From Agriotes lineatus (Eukaryota; Arthropoda; Insecta; Coleoptera; Elateridae), in the NCBI GenBank assembly GCA_940337035.1, contig CALNHX010003629.1, positions 81,343 through 145,342 of the forward strand: a stretch of DNA of 64,000 bases, given 5' to 3'. The stretch's first letter is position 1, and each line of letters starts with the position of its first letter. Below are positions 21,446-30,334 of the stretch, one piece after another. Under the pieces are notes generated by a model, which did not search any database, had not been told where the DNA came from, and saw nothing but the letters and a program-made list of their open reading frames with translations. Both the position numbers and the translations under genes were made by a program.

Positions 21446-24280
21446 TTAGAGATCATGCAGAGGTGAATTTAAAAAGTCTGTAAAGTTGTAGAAACATTTT
21501 TCCACAAGGTAGTTTCTCAGCACTATTTTGAATTTGTTCGCTTGAAGGTCTTTTACATGTTGAGGCAACTTGTTGAACATTTTGACACATACATAGTTTG
21601 TTCCCAATTGGGCACAGTTAACCCTGTGGTAGGGTATTATCAGATGGTTTTTGTTTCTCGTGTTGTGGTTATGTATGTCGCTAGGTATTTGAAACTGATG
21701 CTGGTGTTTGTGGACGTAAACTAAACAAGTAAGTATATACAAAGAATACAAAGTAAGTACTTTCTCTTTGATAAATAGTTGTTTACAGCTGCTTCTGTAT
21801 TCTGCGTTACATAGTATTCGAATGGCTTCTTTTTGTTTCAGAAAGACATCATGTGCTCCAGAAGAACTTCCCCAGATTATGAGCCCATATGAGATGGTAC
21901 TATGGATGAAAGCAAAATAGGCCTCCCTGGCTGCACAATAACCTGCCACTCGCTGAAGTTTACGAAGGGCGTATATGTAGGAGGATAATTTCTTCGTAAT
22001 ATTTTCAGTGTGAATGTCAAATTTCAGACTGGGATCTAAATAGAGACCTAGCAGTTTAACATATTCGGTTCTCGTTGATGGTTTGGTGTTAAAGTCTTGT
22101 AACTGAGTTTTGTTTACATTCAGTTTCATTACGTTTGCACAGAACCATTCTTCGGCTTGCTTGAGACAGTTTTCTGTTTTAGTCTTGAGATATTCTGTGT
22201 TATCACTGGAGTTTATTATAGTCGTGTCATCTGCAAATATGGCTACTTCATCTGCTTCTAAGTTGGTTGGCAGATCGTTGATGTAAATTACAAATAGGGC
22301 AGGACCCAAGACAGACCCTTGCGGTATGCCGTGTGTTACTGATTTCCAACTGGACTCTTTGTTGTTATACGCTACTTTCTGTTGTCTGTTCTGTAGATAA
22401 CTTTCAAATATTTTTAGTGGGTGCCCTCTGACACCGTAAGCCTCTAGTTTTTTTAGTAAAATCTCATGATCTATAGTGTCAAAGGCTTTACTTAGGTCAC
22501 AGCAAGCCACCGTTGCAATTTGTTTGGCGTTAAACGCGTTTGAGAGTTGTTCCACTACATTTATCATTGCTGTTATTGTTGATTTAGAGTCGAGGTACCC
22601 ATGTTGATTTTTTGATAATGCTCTGAATTTATTCAAGAAGTTTATTAATCGTTTTTTCAGTAGAGATTCAATTATTTTGGATAGTATTGGAAGAATGGAT
22701 ATTGGCCTGTAGTTTTTTGGTAAAGTTGCATCTTCAGATTTGAAAATAGGCACTACTTTAGCTTTTTTTAAACAGTTTGGAAAGACACTCTCTTTAAAAC
22801 ATTTATTTATGAGGTGAGTTAATGGTGCGACTATTTGATATATAATTTTTTTCAGAAGCACAGTTGAAAATCCATATATGTCTTTGGAGTTTTTGTTTTT
22901 TAGCTTTTGCACAGATTTTATTATTTCTTCTGGGGTTACACTGAACAAATAAAAGGATGAAGTAATTTTGTTCACATTATTTAGGTAATCTATAGGATTT
23001 TTGTCAGTTTTGGGAATTGTTTTTGAAGTTTCGTTTCCCACATTCACAAAGAAGTTGTTAAGATCTTCTGCTTGGATTGACGCAATGTTTGTAATTTTTG
23101 GCTTTTTTATTTCTTCGTTAATTATTTTCCATATGGTTTTAGTTTTATTATTCGATTTTGTAATGATGTCAGTATTTTTTGATTGTATTGCTTTTATAAT
23201 TTCTTCTGTGTATATGTTTTTGTAATATTTATATGCATTTTTTGATTCGTCTGTTTTTTGTACTCGACGTATTGTATCTAGTGCATCGAGTTTATTTTTT
23301 ATATTTAATAGGTGTGGTTGTGTTCTTGTTATCTTTTGCTTCTTTGTCCAAACGTATCTTTCCGGGCATATTTCATTGAAATTGTTATTTAAGATGCTGA
23401 GGAAATTTTCAAAATCTTCATCTGCTGACTTTGACGAATTGTACAATATTGACCAATCTGTGTCCTGAAGTGTTGTTTGTAATATTTTGATGTTTTCCTC
23501 TGTGATTCTTCTCATTCTTGTTTGTTTCTTTTCTGTTGTACGCTGGTAGTTACAATTCACTGTTAGTATCTGCGCAAGATGATCAGAGAGATGAGGATTA
23601 ACTGATTTGCATGTCCACTGTGTGGGGGGGATGTTACAGAATATATTGTCTATGCACGTAGAACTTTTTGTTGTTATTCTTGATGGTACTGTTTGTGTTG
23701 GATACAAACCGTATTCTTGTAAGGTATTTAAGAAAACGTTCACGGTTTTTTTATCTGCGCTAATATCTATGTTAAAATCGCCTACCAGATATATTTTTGT
23801 ATCGTTTTTAGCTTTATCAGATACTATGTCTAAGCACGCTGTGAGTTTATTTATAAAAGTTTCCATTGAAGCTTTATCATTTTTGGGTGGTCTATATATA
23901 TTTATTATGATACTGTTGTATTTTTTTATTTCTATACCAGTCACTTCAAACAGTTTTTCCACGCAACAATTTTTTAGTTCCACTATTTCTACGGTTTTTA
24001 AATTATTTTCCGTTACAATTAAAGCTCCACCATAATTTGATGCTCGTGAATAATTGGATGCCATCTCGTAGTTTTTAAATGTCACAAACTTTAATTTATC
24101 ACTATTCATCCAGTGTTCCTGGATACAAGCTATATTGATGTTATGTTGATCTAGTGTTTGCTCAAGACATTCCACTTTTTTGTTTATGCATTGTACGTTG
24201 TAATTTAATAGGATTATTTTAGTTTGGTTATTTCTTTTTGTATTTGGAGACGATGGATTATTTAAGTTCCCGACGTCCAC
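21446..24280 (-). CDS. LINE ORF2: AP-like endonuclease plus reverse transcriptase
   Basis: 944 residues. The N-terminal endonuclease has ILLNYNVQCINKK (23), catalytic E55 in ACIQEHW, INIYRPP (126-132), G-D168-F-N170 and S-D233-H234. The reverse transcriptase has PKNYRPISILP (521), D595 in CCDLSKAFD, GIPQGSVLGPALF (651) and the FADD box (682-685). The C-terminal region follows (SYGLIIWGSSSGAHDVFLKQ). All catalytic residues I can check are present and no stop interrupts the ORF. It would nick target DNA and prime cDNA synthesis. Confidence 0.93.
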   Translation of the reverse strand: MDVGNLNNPSSPNTKRNNQTKIILLNYNVQCINKKVECLEQTLDQHNINIACIQEHWMNSDKLKFVTFKNYEMASNYSRASNYGGALIVTENNLKTVEIVELKNCCVEKLFEVTGIEIKKYNSIIINIYRPPKNDKASMETFINKLTACLDIVSDKAKNDTKIYLVGDFNIDISADKKTVNVFLNTLQEYGLYPTQTVPSRITTKSSTCIDNIFCNIPPTQWTCKSVNPHLSDHLAQILTVNCNYQRTTEKKQTRMRRITEENIKILQTTLQDTDWSILYNSSKSADEDFENFLSILNNNFNEICPERYVWTKKQKITRTQPHLLNIKNKLDALDTIRRVQKTDESKNAYKYYKNIYTEEIIKAIQSKNTDIITKSNNKTKTIWKIINEEIKKPKITNIASIQAEDLNNFFVNVGNETSKTIPKTDKNPIDYLNNVNKITSSFYLFSVTPEEIIKSVQKLKNKNSKDIYGFSTVLLKKIIYQIVAPLTHLINKCFKESVFPNCLKKAKVVPIFKSEDATLPKNYRPISILPILSKIIESLLKKRLINFLNKFRALSKNQHGYLDSKSTITAMINVVEQLSNAFNAKQIATVACCDLSKAFDTIDHEILLKKLEAYGVRGHPLKIFESYLQNRQQKVAYNNKESSWKSVTHGIPQGSVLGPALFVIYINDLPTNLEADEVAIFADDTTIINSSDNTEYLKTKTENCLKQAEEWFCANVMKLNVNKTQLQDFNTKPSTRTEYVKLLGLYLDPSLKFDIHTENITKKLSSYIYALRKLQRVAGYCAAREAYFAFIHSTISYGLIIWGSSSGAHDVFLKQKEAIRILCNAEYRSSCKQLFIKEKVLTLYSLYILTCLVYVHKHQHQFQIPSDIHNHNTRNKNHLIIPYHRVNCAQLGTNYVCVKMFNKLPQHVKDLQANKFKIVLRNYLVEKCFYNFTDFLNSPLHDL

Positions 24281-25287
24281 TGTTCTTGATTTTGGTTTTG
24301 TCCTAAAAAATGCCTTCCTCTGGCAAAATTGAATCGATCGTGGCCAATTCCTTTTGGCCAGAAATTTTTATCATACACCTTGTCCAGAAATTCAGGTTCT
24401 ACTGCTACTATGAAGCACTTGTTATCTCTCCGTTTATCAAAAGTATCCACTGTCTTCACAATAACTTTCTCATTTTCCAATTTTTTTATTACATAATCTT
24501 TGACTATTTCCTCAGTAACATGCTCTTTTGCCCTGGATAAGAATAACCAAATTTTTCGGTCTTTGTTGATTTTCTTTTCTCTTCCTGCAAATCCTGTTTT
24601 TTTATCCTCTTCTGATGTTTCAGCTTTTCCTATATTTATTGGTTTTCTTTTTGGTTCTTCTTTCACATCACGTGAACTTTTTTTACGTCTTCTATGTATT
24701 ACTTCTTTGAATGTTTCTTCATCTTCTGCATGTTCCTCTGTTTGTTCTGAGCGCTTTGGTTTTTCTACTGGCTTTGGGTTTTTTTCAGAGCTCAAATTTG
24801 TTGGTAGCAATTTAGGGCCTTCCTGTTTTGCTACATTCAGGTTTTGATTTTTTGTTTCATATTGTATGTTATTCATATAGCTTATTTTATCTTCTAAGAT
24901 AGTTATGATTTTGGTTCTGTCCTCGATTATTGTTTGCTTATCTTTAATGGTATTCTTTAAAAGAAGTATTTCTTCTACGTGAGTAGGTGCTGCTGCATTT
25001 CCCAATTTCAGGTTGGGGCTGTTTATGTTTGAATTTTTATGTGCGTTTGTTATTGTTACTTTACAGTTATCACAACAATAAAGCATAACCCTTTTCTTCA
25101 GGGGAAGAACTCTTTGTTCGGTAGCTGAGAGACCACTGCATTGAAGACATGATGCTTCTCCACATAAATCGCATTTTGCTGTTTCTTCACTGGTTTCCAG
25201 ACATTTGGAGCATGTGCTCATTTTATAGGTTATATTTTGCAATTTTTGTAAAATTTTATTTATTTTCCCATTTATTATTACTTTCAC
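24262..25287 (-). CDS. LINE ORF1: PHD-like zinc finger plus nucleic-acid-binding domain
   Basis: 341 residues if started at 25287. A second in-frame ATG (residue 23, MSTCSKCLETSEE) could be the true start. Cysteines at 26, 29, 39, 42, 47, 50, 72 and 75 form a PHD-like cluster. Then follow a probable coiled coil (ILLLKNTIKDKQTIIEDRTK, about 107-140), a charged linker, and a C-terminal RRM-like segment (RKIWLFLSRAKEHVTEEIVK onward, about 245-325). Proteins of this kind bind the element RNA and chaperone it. The end overlaps the ORF2 start by 19 nt in a different frame, so ORF2 is likely translated by reinitiation or frame change. Confidence 0.85.
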   Translation of the reverse strand: MKVIINGKINKILQKLQNITYKMSTCSKCLETSEETAKCDLCGEASCLQCSGLSATEQRVLPLKKRVMLYCCDNCKVTITNAHKNSNINSPNLKLGNAAAPTHVEEILLLKNTIKDKQTIIEDRTKIITILEDKISYMNNIQYETKNQNLNVAKQEGPKLLPTNLSSEKNPKPVEKPKRSEQTEEHAEDEETFKEVIHRRRKKSSRDVKEEPKRKPINIGKAETSEEDKKTGFAGREKKINKDRKIWLFLSRAKEHVTEEIVKDYVIKKLENEKVIVKTVDTFDKRRDNKCFIVAVEPEFLDKVYDKNFWPKGIGHDRFNFARGRHFLGQNQNQEQWTSGT

Positions 25288-25350
25288 TGTAATTGTCCTT
25301 TATTTACATGATAAGACAGTTTTGATTATATATTACTCTTATTAATTCAA

Positions 25351-25664
25351 CTTTTTACTAAGATATAATTTTGTGTTATTGACACACATTAACCTCACTT
25401 TAACGTGCCTCGGCCACAAAATATATCCTCATCTGTTATATGCTCAATCTCAGCATAATACCGTTAAATACTATTTCAAATCACTTGCATTATGTTGCAT
25501 AGTTTTGTAGATACTCTTTACAAAACAAACACTGCTCTTTTCCCAGACGGGTTTCATCATCCTTGTCAATGTCAAAAATGTTTGAAAACTTGTTTTTGCT
25601 TCTATTACATTCAAGGGTAATACCACAAGAGGTGAAAATTATTTGAGATTTTTTTCATTCATAT
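25351..25664. other. non-coding, nothing recognised
   Basis: AT-rich flank of the LINE without exon or repeat signals. Confidence 0.5.
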
Positions 25665-25668
25665 GCAA

Positions 25669-25782
25669 ATTATTGCGTTTAAATTTCTCGAAACCAAAAC
25701 TGCGTTAAAAAATTCCGCGAGACCGCAGGTCGAGTGGAATTTGAGCAGTTTTTGTTGGGAGAAATTTGTAATAATTTGCATG
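25669..25782. repeat. hairpin with GC-core CGCGAGACCGCAGGTCGAG
   Basis: Arms CAAATTATT...AAATTTCTC...CAAAACTGC (left) and its reverse complement GCAGTTTTTG...GAGAAATTTG...AATAATTTG (right) enclose a GC-rich centre. Same style as the hairpins at 14.9, 32.6, 51.1 and 53.0 kb. Confidence 0.6.
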
Positions 25783-25800
25783 TTGACGAAAAAAATTCTT

Positions 25801-26518
25801 ATATACAATACCGCGAGCGGTCGACGAACTGCCGAAAATTTTTGTGAAAGTGTTTCTTCGATATAAATTGGTCAAGTGCGACAGCACGAGACCAATTTTG
25901 AAGCAATAAACACGAATAAATACTTTGACAAAAATTTATACAAATTCGTCGGCTGCAAGCAGCATTTGAAGGACTATTCGAACAAACAAAATTGACATTT
26001 CTTAGTAATTAATCAATTTTATCACGTCCTCTTTGAAAATAAAAATCTGTTGACGTGAAATAAATTGTTTGTCAAATTTGACATTTCTAATATCATATTT
26101 GATGAATTTTACAGGAAGTTAAATAAATGTCACAGGAAGAGAAAAAAATTGTCATATACAATACCGCGAGCGGTCGACGAATTGCCGAAAATTTTTGTCA
26201 AAGTGTATGAGTGTCTATTGCTTCGATATAAATTGGTCGAGTGCGATAGCACGAGACCAATTTTGAAGCAATAAACACGAATAAACACTTTGACAAAAAT
26301 TCATGCAATTCGTCGGCTGCAAGCGGCATTTGAAGGACTATTCAACGAACATTCAACAATACATTTCTTAGTAATTAATCAATTTAATCACGTCCTCTTT
26401 GAAAATAAAAATCTGTTGACGTAAAATAAATTATTTGTCCAATTTGACATTTCTAATATCATATTTGATTAATTTTACAGGAAGTTAAATAAATGTCACA
26501 GGAAGAGAAAAAAATTGT
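25801..26518. repeat. two tandem copies of a ~353-bp repeat
   Basis: ATATACAATACCGCGAGCGG starts at 25801 and again at 26154. Both copies carry a hairpin around GAGACCAATTTTGAAGCAAT, then TCGTCGGCTGCAAGC, CACGTCCTCTTTGAAAATA and GGAAGTTAAATAAATGTCAC. They differ by scattered substitutions and a 10-nt insertion. They run directly into the next tandem block. Confidence 0.88.
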
Positions 26519-26866
26519 CATTAAAACTCCGCTAGCGGAATTGTTGCACAATTTTACGCTGATTGGTGGCAAATGACATAAATACTAAATTATGATTGGT
26601 GAATAGTTAACTTGAACGGGGTGAGTTGAATAGTCATTAAAACTCCGCTAGCGGAATTGTTGCACAATTTTACGCTGATTGGTGGCAAATGACATAAATA
26701 CTAAATTATGATTGGTGAATAGTTAACTTGAAGGGGGTGAGTTGAATAGTCATTAAAACTCCGCTAGCGGAATTGTTGCACAATTTTACGCTGATTGGTG
26801 GCAAATGACATAAATACTAAATTATGATTGGTGAATAGTTAACTTGAAGGGGGTGAGTTGAATAGT
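26519..26866. repeat. three near-identical 116-bp tandem repeats
   Basis: CATTAAAACTCCGCTAGCGG begins at 26519, 26635 and 26751. The only difference I notice is GAACGGGG in copy 1 against GAAGGGGG in copies 2 and 3. Each unit starts with the palindrome CCGCTAGCGG and ends GGGTGAGTTGAATAGT. High identity implies recent amplification. Confidence 0.92.
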
Positions 26867-27003
26867 CTTAAAAATTTTTGCCCTTGAGTGGTATTATTCA
26901 ACAATATGGGTAGATGACTTTAACCGTATTCGACAGCACACATTTTTAATGTTTTCCACTATTAATTCAATACTGGAGTTTCCAACACAATTTAATATGG
27001 TAA

Positions 27004-27540
27004 GAATCTAGTTTAGCGACCAACTCAGATCCACATGTGATATACACCGTTCGACGCGTCTCTTCGAGCTGGAGACATTCGGGCAGACAGGTTACTGGTT
27101 ACTGAGATACAGCACTATAAAGTTTTTTTTTTAATAAATTTTTCTTCGTGGAAAACACTCTGGGGCTTTGCTTCGCGCAGCGTACCTCACCGAAGGCTAA
27201 TAACAAGTCACACTGTGCGCCACCTAACCTAACCTTACCTAACATAACTTAACCTAACCTAATCTAGTTTAGCAACCAACTCCGATCGACATGTGCTATA
27301 CACCATTCGACGTGTCTCGTCGAGCTGAACAATATTACTGCTGGGGAGATTCGCGGCAGACCAATGGTTACTGAGATACAGCACTATAAAGTTTTTTTTT
27401 TTTTTAATTTTCTCGTGGAAAACACTGGGGCCTTCGGCGGGGCGCCGAGCAGCGTACCTCACTGAAGGCTAATAACAAGTCACACTGCGCGCCACCTAAC
27501 CTAACTTAACGTAACCTTACCTAACCTAACCTCACCCAAT
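27004..27540. repeat. two direct copies of a ~263-bp module ending in CCTAA-type repeats
   Basis: AATCTAGTTTAGC(G/A)ACCAACTC begins near 27006 and 27262. Both continue through GGTTACTGAGATACAGCACT, a T-run, GTGGAAAACACT and GCTAATAACAAGTCACACTG to a CCTAACCTAACC tract. An inverted third copy lies at 27900-28026. Confidence 0.8.
27224..27262. repeat. degenerate (CCTAA)n tract, telomere-like
   Basis: CACCTAACCTAACCTTACCT followed by AACATAACTTAACC is close to the insect telomere repeat CCTAA/TTAGG with errors. A second tract lies at 27494-27540. They are part of the duplicated module and not at a chromosome end. Confidence 0.55.
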
Positions 27541-27620
27541 CCAACCCAAACCAACCCGACCCGACCCAACACACATGATTTAACATAAAGACATTTTAAA
27601 GCTAACGCGCAATAGACTTA

Positions 27621-27876
27621 CACCCGTATTCATAGTCGTTCGCCAGCGGATCGCCGGAGTTTCGTCATGAATAGTATGTTGGCGGCACTGTACGTCTATG
27701 TCAAATTCGAGGTTATCAGGTTAGGTTTTCAGTCAGTTTTGACAGAAACTGACACAAAATCTAACCTGCTAACCTTGAATTTGACATAGACGTACAGTGC
27801 CGCCAACATACTATTCATAACAAAGCTCTGGCGAGTCGCCGGCGATCCGCTGGCGAACGACTATGAATACGGGCGT
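27621..27876. mobile_element. concentric palindrome, core copy 1
   Basis: Outer arms ACCCGTATTCATAGTCGTTC (27622) and GAACGACTATGAATACGGG (27855), about 36 nt each. Inside lies the palindromic core 27668-27818: ATGAATAGTATGTTGGCGGC, then GTCAAATTCGAGGTTA, mirrored as AACCTTGAATTTGACATAGA and CCGCCAACATACTATTCAT. The core recurs at 31.3, 39.1 and 48.6 kb with different outer arms. Confidence 0.85.
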
Positions 27877-27899
27877 TAGTGTGGGAAATTTTAATCTTT

Positions 27900-28026
27900 A
27901 CTGTGCTGTATCTCAGTAACCGTTGGTCTGCCCCGAATGTCCCCAGCAGCAATATTGTTCAGCTCGACGAGACACGTCGAATGGCATATAGCACATGTCG
28001 ATTGGAGTTGGTCACTAAACTAGATT
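27900..28026 (-). repeat. inverted copy of the 263-bp module head
   Basis: CTGTGCTGTATCTCAGTAAC to TTGGTCACTAAACTAGATT is the reverse complement of the module head at 27262-27390. With it, the region 27262-28026 forms a large inverted repeat enclosing core copy 1. Confidence 0.8.
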
Positions 28027-29260
28027 CAAGCCTTTATTATTATGAGTTTTTAGAATGACGCCGATTTACAAACTTCACTTTGACGTTTTAGTAAAATGTC
28101 AGTCAAAGGCTACTTACTAAATTGAAACCATTGAAACCAACTGGACTAGCGTGAAAACACTGCGACATTAGATGTTTTCAAAAACAGTCAATTTTGATTG
28201 GCCGTTTCTGACAAATTGAACCATTTTCATTGGTTCGTTCATTATAGTGTTGAATAATCAGTTGAAGCAGATATGTGGGTGAGCATATAGATCCTAGATG
28301 ATGATGATGGTGTAAAAAGCAAGGATTTTTCGGTATCGTCATGATTTATAAATTGGATTTCTGATTATATCATTTTCTCTTTTTATATTAACGATTTTTC
28401 CTGCATTGTGCAACACTTAGACAGTGTTTCATCTTGGTGCAGTACTAATTTTTGCATATACTTGAACCGACTAAAATTTCAAACTGACTTGAACGAGTCA
28501 ATTAGAAATCGCATTCTAAGCCATACGCTCCTGATGCTCACACATAGCTAAGCAACAAATAATGCTGTTATTATGTTGGGTACCTAGTATTATACTAGTC
28601 AAAACAAATTGTAACTGATATCTACAACGATGCCAAGTAACCAGAAACTGGAGATGGCTTGGTGATAGAACTGTCAACTGCTTTATTCTTATCCTGTAGT
28701 TTTGCGATAAAAAAGAGCTAAACTCACAGGTTGCCAAATCTCGTCCTCGCTCGTGTAATTGAAAGCAAGATCAAGAATAGATTTTTCAAGATTTGATAGC
28801 GAGAACAACAGAGATCACTCTCGCTCTCATTAGACATTTGAATGCATCAAATCTCACTTGAATACCTGTTAGCATTAAGCAGTAATTTTCGGAAAAATAT
28901 TTATGGGAATTTTTGTCATATTCTTGAACACATCCAACTTTCATGTCAGTGATTTTAATATATCCTGTATTTTTATGCCTTAATTCATTGTTATTGGTTT
29001 TTACCTTAAAAAAATTTCGTAGTATGTATGTATTACCGGTAACCTCATTTTACCTTGCAGTGTAGAAGATAGTACTTTATACGTTTTAGCATCTAGCGGT
29101 GCAATGCTCGTGCTTGCGTAGCAACCATTGTGCGAGTGTGTTGACCTTGTTACTCTATCTCTTAGATGTGTGGTTCTGAATAGAGCACAGTTAATTTGGT
29201 GCCCAACTGTGAATAGTCTCAACAAACCCAATACAAGCGCCTACGCTGCGAAAAAATTCC
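28027..29260. other. non-coding, no gene recognised
   Basis: AT-rich, some short repeats. 29000-29260 may be the body of the tRNA-derived element whose head follows. Confidence 0.45.
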
Positions 29261-29332
29261 GCCCACTGTGGGATTCGAACCGAGGACTTGTTTAATGCAC
29301 GCCTAATGCTCTACCAACTGCACTATGGCCTC
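29261..29332 (-). other. tRNA-like promoter head (SINE or tRNA pseudogene)
   Basis: On the minus strand GAGGCCATAGTGCAGTTGGT starts with a good A box (TAGTGCAGTTGG), and a perfect B box GGTTCGAATCC lies at 29281-29271. The acceptor and T stems do not pair properly, so it is not a functional tRNA. A tRNA-derived SINE or an old pseudogene is more likely. Confidence 0.55.
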
Positions 29333-29422
29333 TTTTTTAGTATTACAAAATGCTTAGATGCAGTTCAATAATGCAAATATTTACTTGAAATATGTGCTGT
29401 TCCAGATATAGGTACTATGCAC

Positions 29423-29428
29423 TTTATT
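29423..29428 (-). terminator. polyadenylation signal AATAAA after RPC7
   Basis: TTTATT on the + strand, 77 nt past the RPC7 stop. I see no AATAAA between DPH3 and RPC7, so this may serve both genes. Confidence 0.5.
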
Positions 29429-29504
29429 TAATTAATGAAAATATTTTATATACAATACAGCAAATATCACTTTACTTATGCATAAAATCAATTATTAAAT
29501 TAGA

Positions 29505-29721
29505 TTAGTATATGGGGCCATCATCTAAATTATCATCCTCATCTTCATAAGCTTCACCATTATCGAAATAATTATTTGCATAATCTGTGCCATCATCTAT
29601 ATCCTCGTCTTCGTAACTTTCTTGCATTTCTTCTTCCTCTTCCTCAGGCCGGACTTCTTCTTTGATTGTGACGTCAGCTGGGTCTGTGGATTTTTCCTCA
29701 ATCTTCTCCAATTGTTTCAGT
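29505..29721 (-). CDS. POLR3G: RPC7 exon 3 (acidic C-terminus)
   Basis: Acceptor TTTATTAG at 29722. The phase-2 join restores an Arg codon, then LKQLEKIEEKSTD, the EEEEEEM acidic run and ..NNYFDNGEAY..DDGPIY, then TAA at 29507-29505. Confidence 0.85.
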
Positions 29722-30255
29722 CTAATAAAGGAATCATGTAGTTTTTACGAACATTATTATACTTAATACTTGCCTTGATTCAATATCTACAGATTTCACA
29801 TCTTTTGCTTTCATTCTCTTAGCTACAACTTTGGGTCGTAGTTCAGTTGGAAGCAACTGCCAATCAAACTTTTCTTAATCGAAGGCAGCTGCGCTATTAA
29901 TTTATCAATTTCTTGCTGTGGTTTGTCTAGTTTTTCTTCTGGCATGGTTAAATAAGCACCAGAAGCTTGCATCACATCCAGTAAATTTTGTCGTAAAATT
30001 AATAAATAATCTAATTCTAATGATTCCTGGAAACGGGAATGATACAAATTCAGCAATTAAACGATTTAAAAACTAAATTAATATAAAAGTTGTAGCTTAC
30101 TGGTAGAGGGACTGGTTTTCTATTTAAAAGAGGATATAATGGCGGAGGCTCAGTAATAGGTCCTGGCAAGTTCTCACTAGGGTTTATCCCCATAGACGAT
30201 AGTTGTTCTCGATTTAAAGACGTTCCACCGCCACGTCCACCTCTCCTCGACTCAT
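29505..30255 (-). CDS. POLR3G: RNA polymerase III subunit RPC7 (POLR3G/Rpc31 family), two apparent 1-nt frame lesions
   Basis: Exons (minus): 30255-30101, 30026-29774, 29721-29505. The protein matches the RPC7 plan. It has a Gly/Arg-rich start, then PGPITEPPPLYPLLNRKPVP (the family's KPPPLFP..KPVPL block), a helical middle (LELDYLLILRQNLLDVMQAS), FDWQLLPTELRPKV, and an acidic tail with DYANNYFDNGEAYEDEDDN, typical of the family. RPC7 belongs to the RPC3-RPC6-RPC7 initiation subcomplex in the nucleus. Two lesions are seen. Exon 1 from the ATG at 30255 leaves frame after about four codons. Exon 2 leaves frame at AAGAAAAG near 29870. Each needs one extra base. Intron 1 is 74 nt. Intron 2 (52 nt) uses a GC donor. 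Either a sequence error or a decaying gene. Confidence 0.85.
29774..30026 (-). CDS. POLR3G: RPC7 exon 2
   Basis: Acceptor TTTCCAG at 30027. 253 nt where 254 fit the frame. ESLELDYLLILRQNLL...DKLIAQLPS is in one frame and FDWQLLPTELRPKVVAKRMK in the next, with the break at an A-rich run. Ends TCAAG before a GC donor (GCAAGT), phase 2. Confidence 0.8.
30101..30255 (-). CDS. POLR3G: RPC7 exon 1
   Basis: ATG at 30255-30253, donor GTAAGC at 30100. 155 nt where 156 (52 codons) would be in frame. The conserved reading frame starts at SRRGGRGGGTSLNREQ. Translating straight from the ATG hits a stop after 13 codons. An internal in-frame ATG (MGINPSEN) would skip the lesion but lose a conserved segment. 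Confidence 0.75.
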
Positions 30256-30259
30256 ATTT

Positions 30260-30334
30260 TTAACTTATTACTTCTAATTTTTTTAAATTGTCACCCAACC
30301 TTGAAACTTCAGAAGCTTCGTGCTGTAGAGATTC
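30260..30334 (-). CDS. DPH3: DPH3 exon 3
   Basis: Acceptor TTTTACAG gives a 56-nt intron, the same size class as its neighbours, and a phase-0 exon of 24 codons plus TAA (30262-30260). Sequence conservation in this tail is low in the family, so this exon rests on splice signals and frame. Confidence 0.65.
   Translation of the reverse strand, partial: ESLQHEASEVSRLGDNLKKLEVIS

Larger units (their letters stand above)
21271..25350 (-). mobile_element. apparently full-length LINE (CR1/Jockey-like) with 10-bp target-site duplication
   Basis: ATTAATTCAA occurs at 21271-21280 and again at 25341-25350, directly outside the two element ends. Between them lie, on the minus strand, a short 5' UTR (25340 down to 25288), ORF1, ORF2, a 3' UTR of about 140 nt and a TTGAA pentamer tail (21281-21304). 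Both ORFs are open over their whole length. That combination suggests a recent complete insertion, possibly mobilisation-competent. Confidence 0.85.

Noticed and set aside
27224..27540. Chromosome end
   Set aside because: The CCTAA tracts are short, degenerate, duplicated as part of a module and surrounded by unrelated sequence on both sides.
29261..29332. Functional tRNA gene
   Set aside because: A and B boxes are good but the acceptor and T stems do not pair, so a SINE head or pseudogene is preferred.
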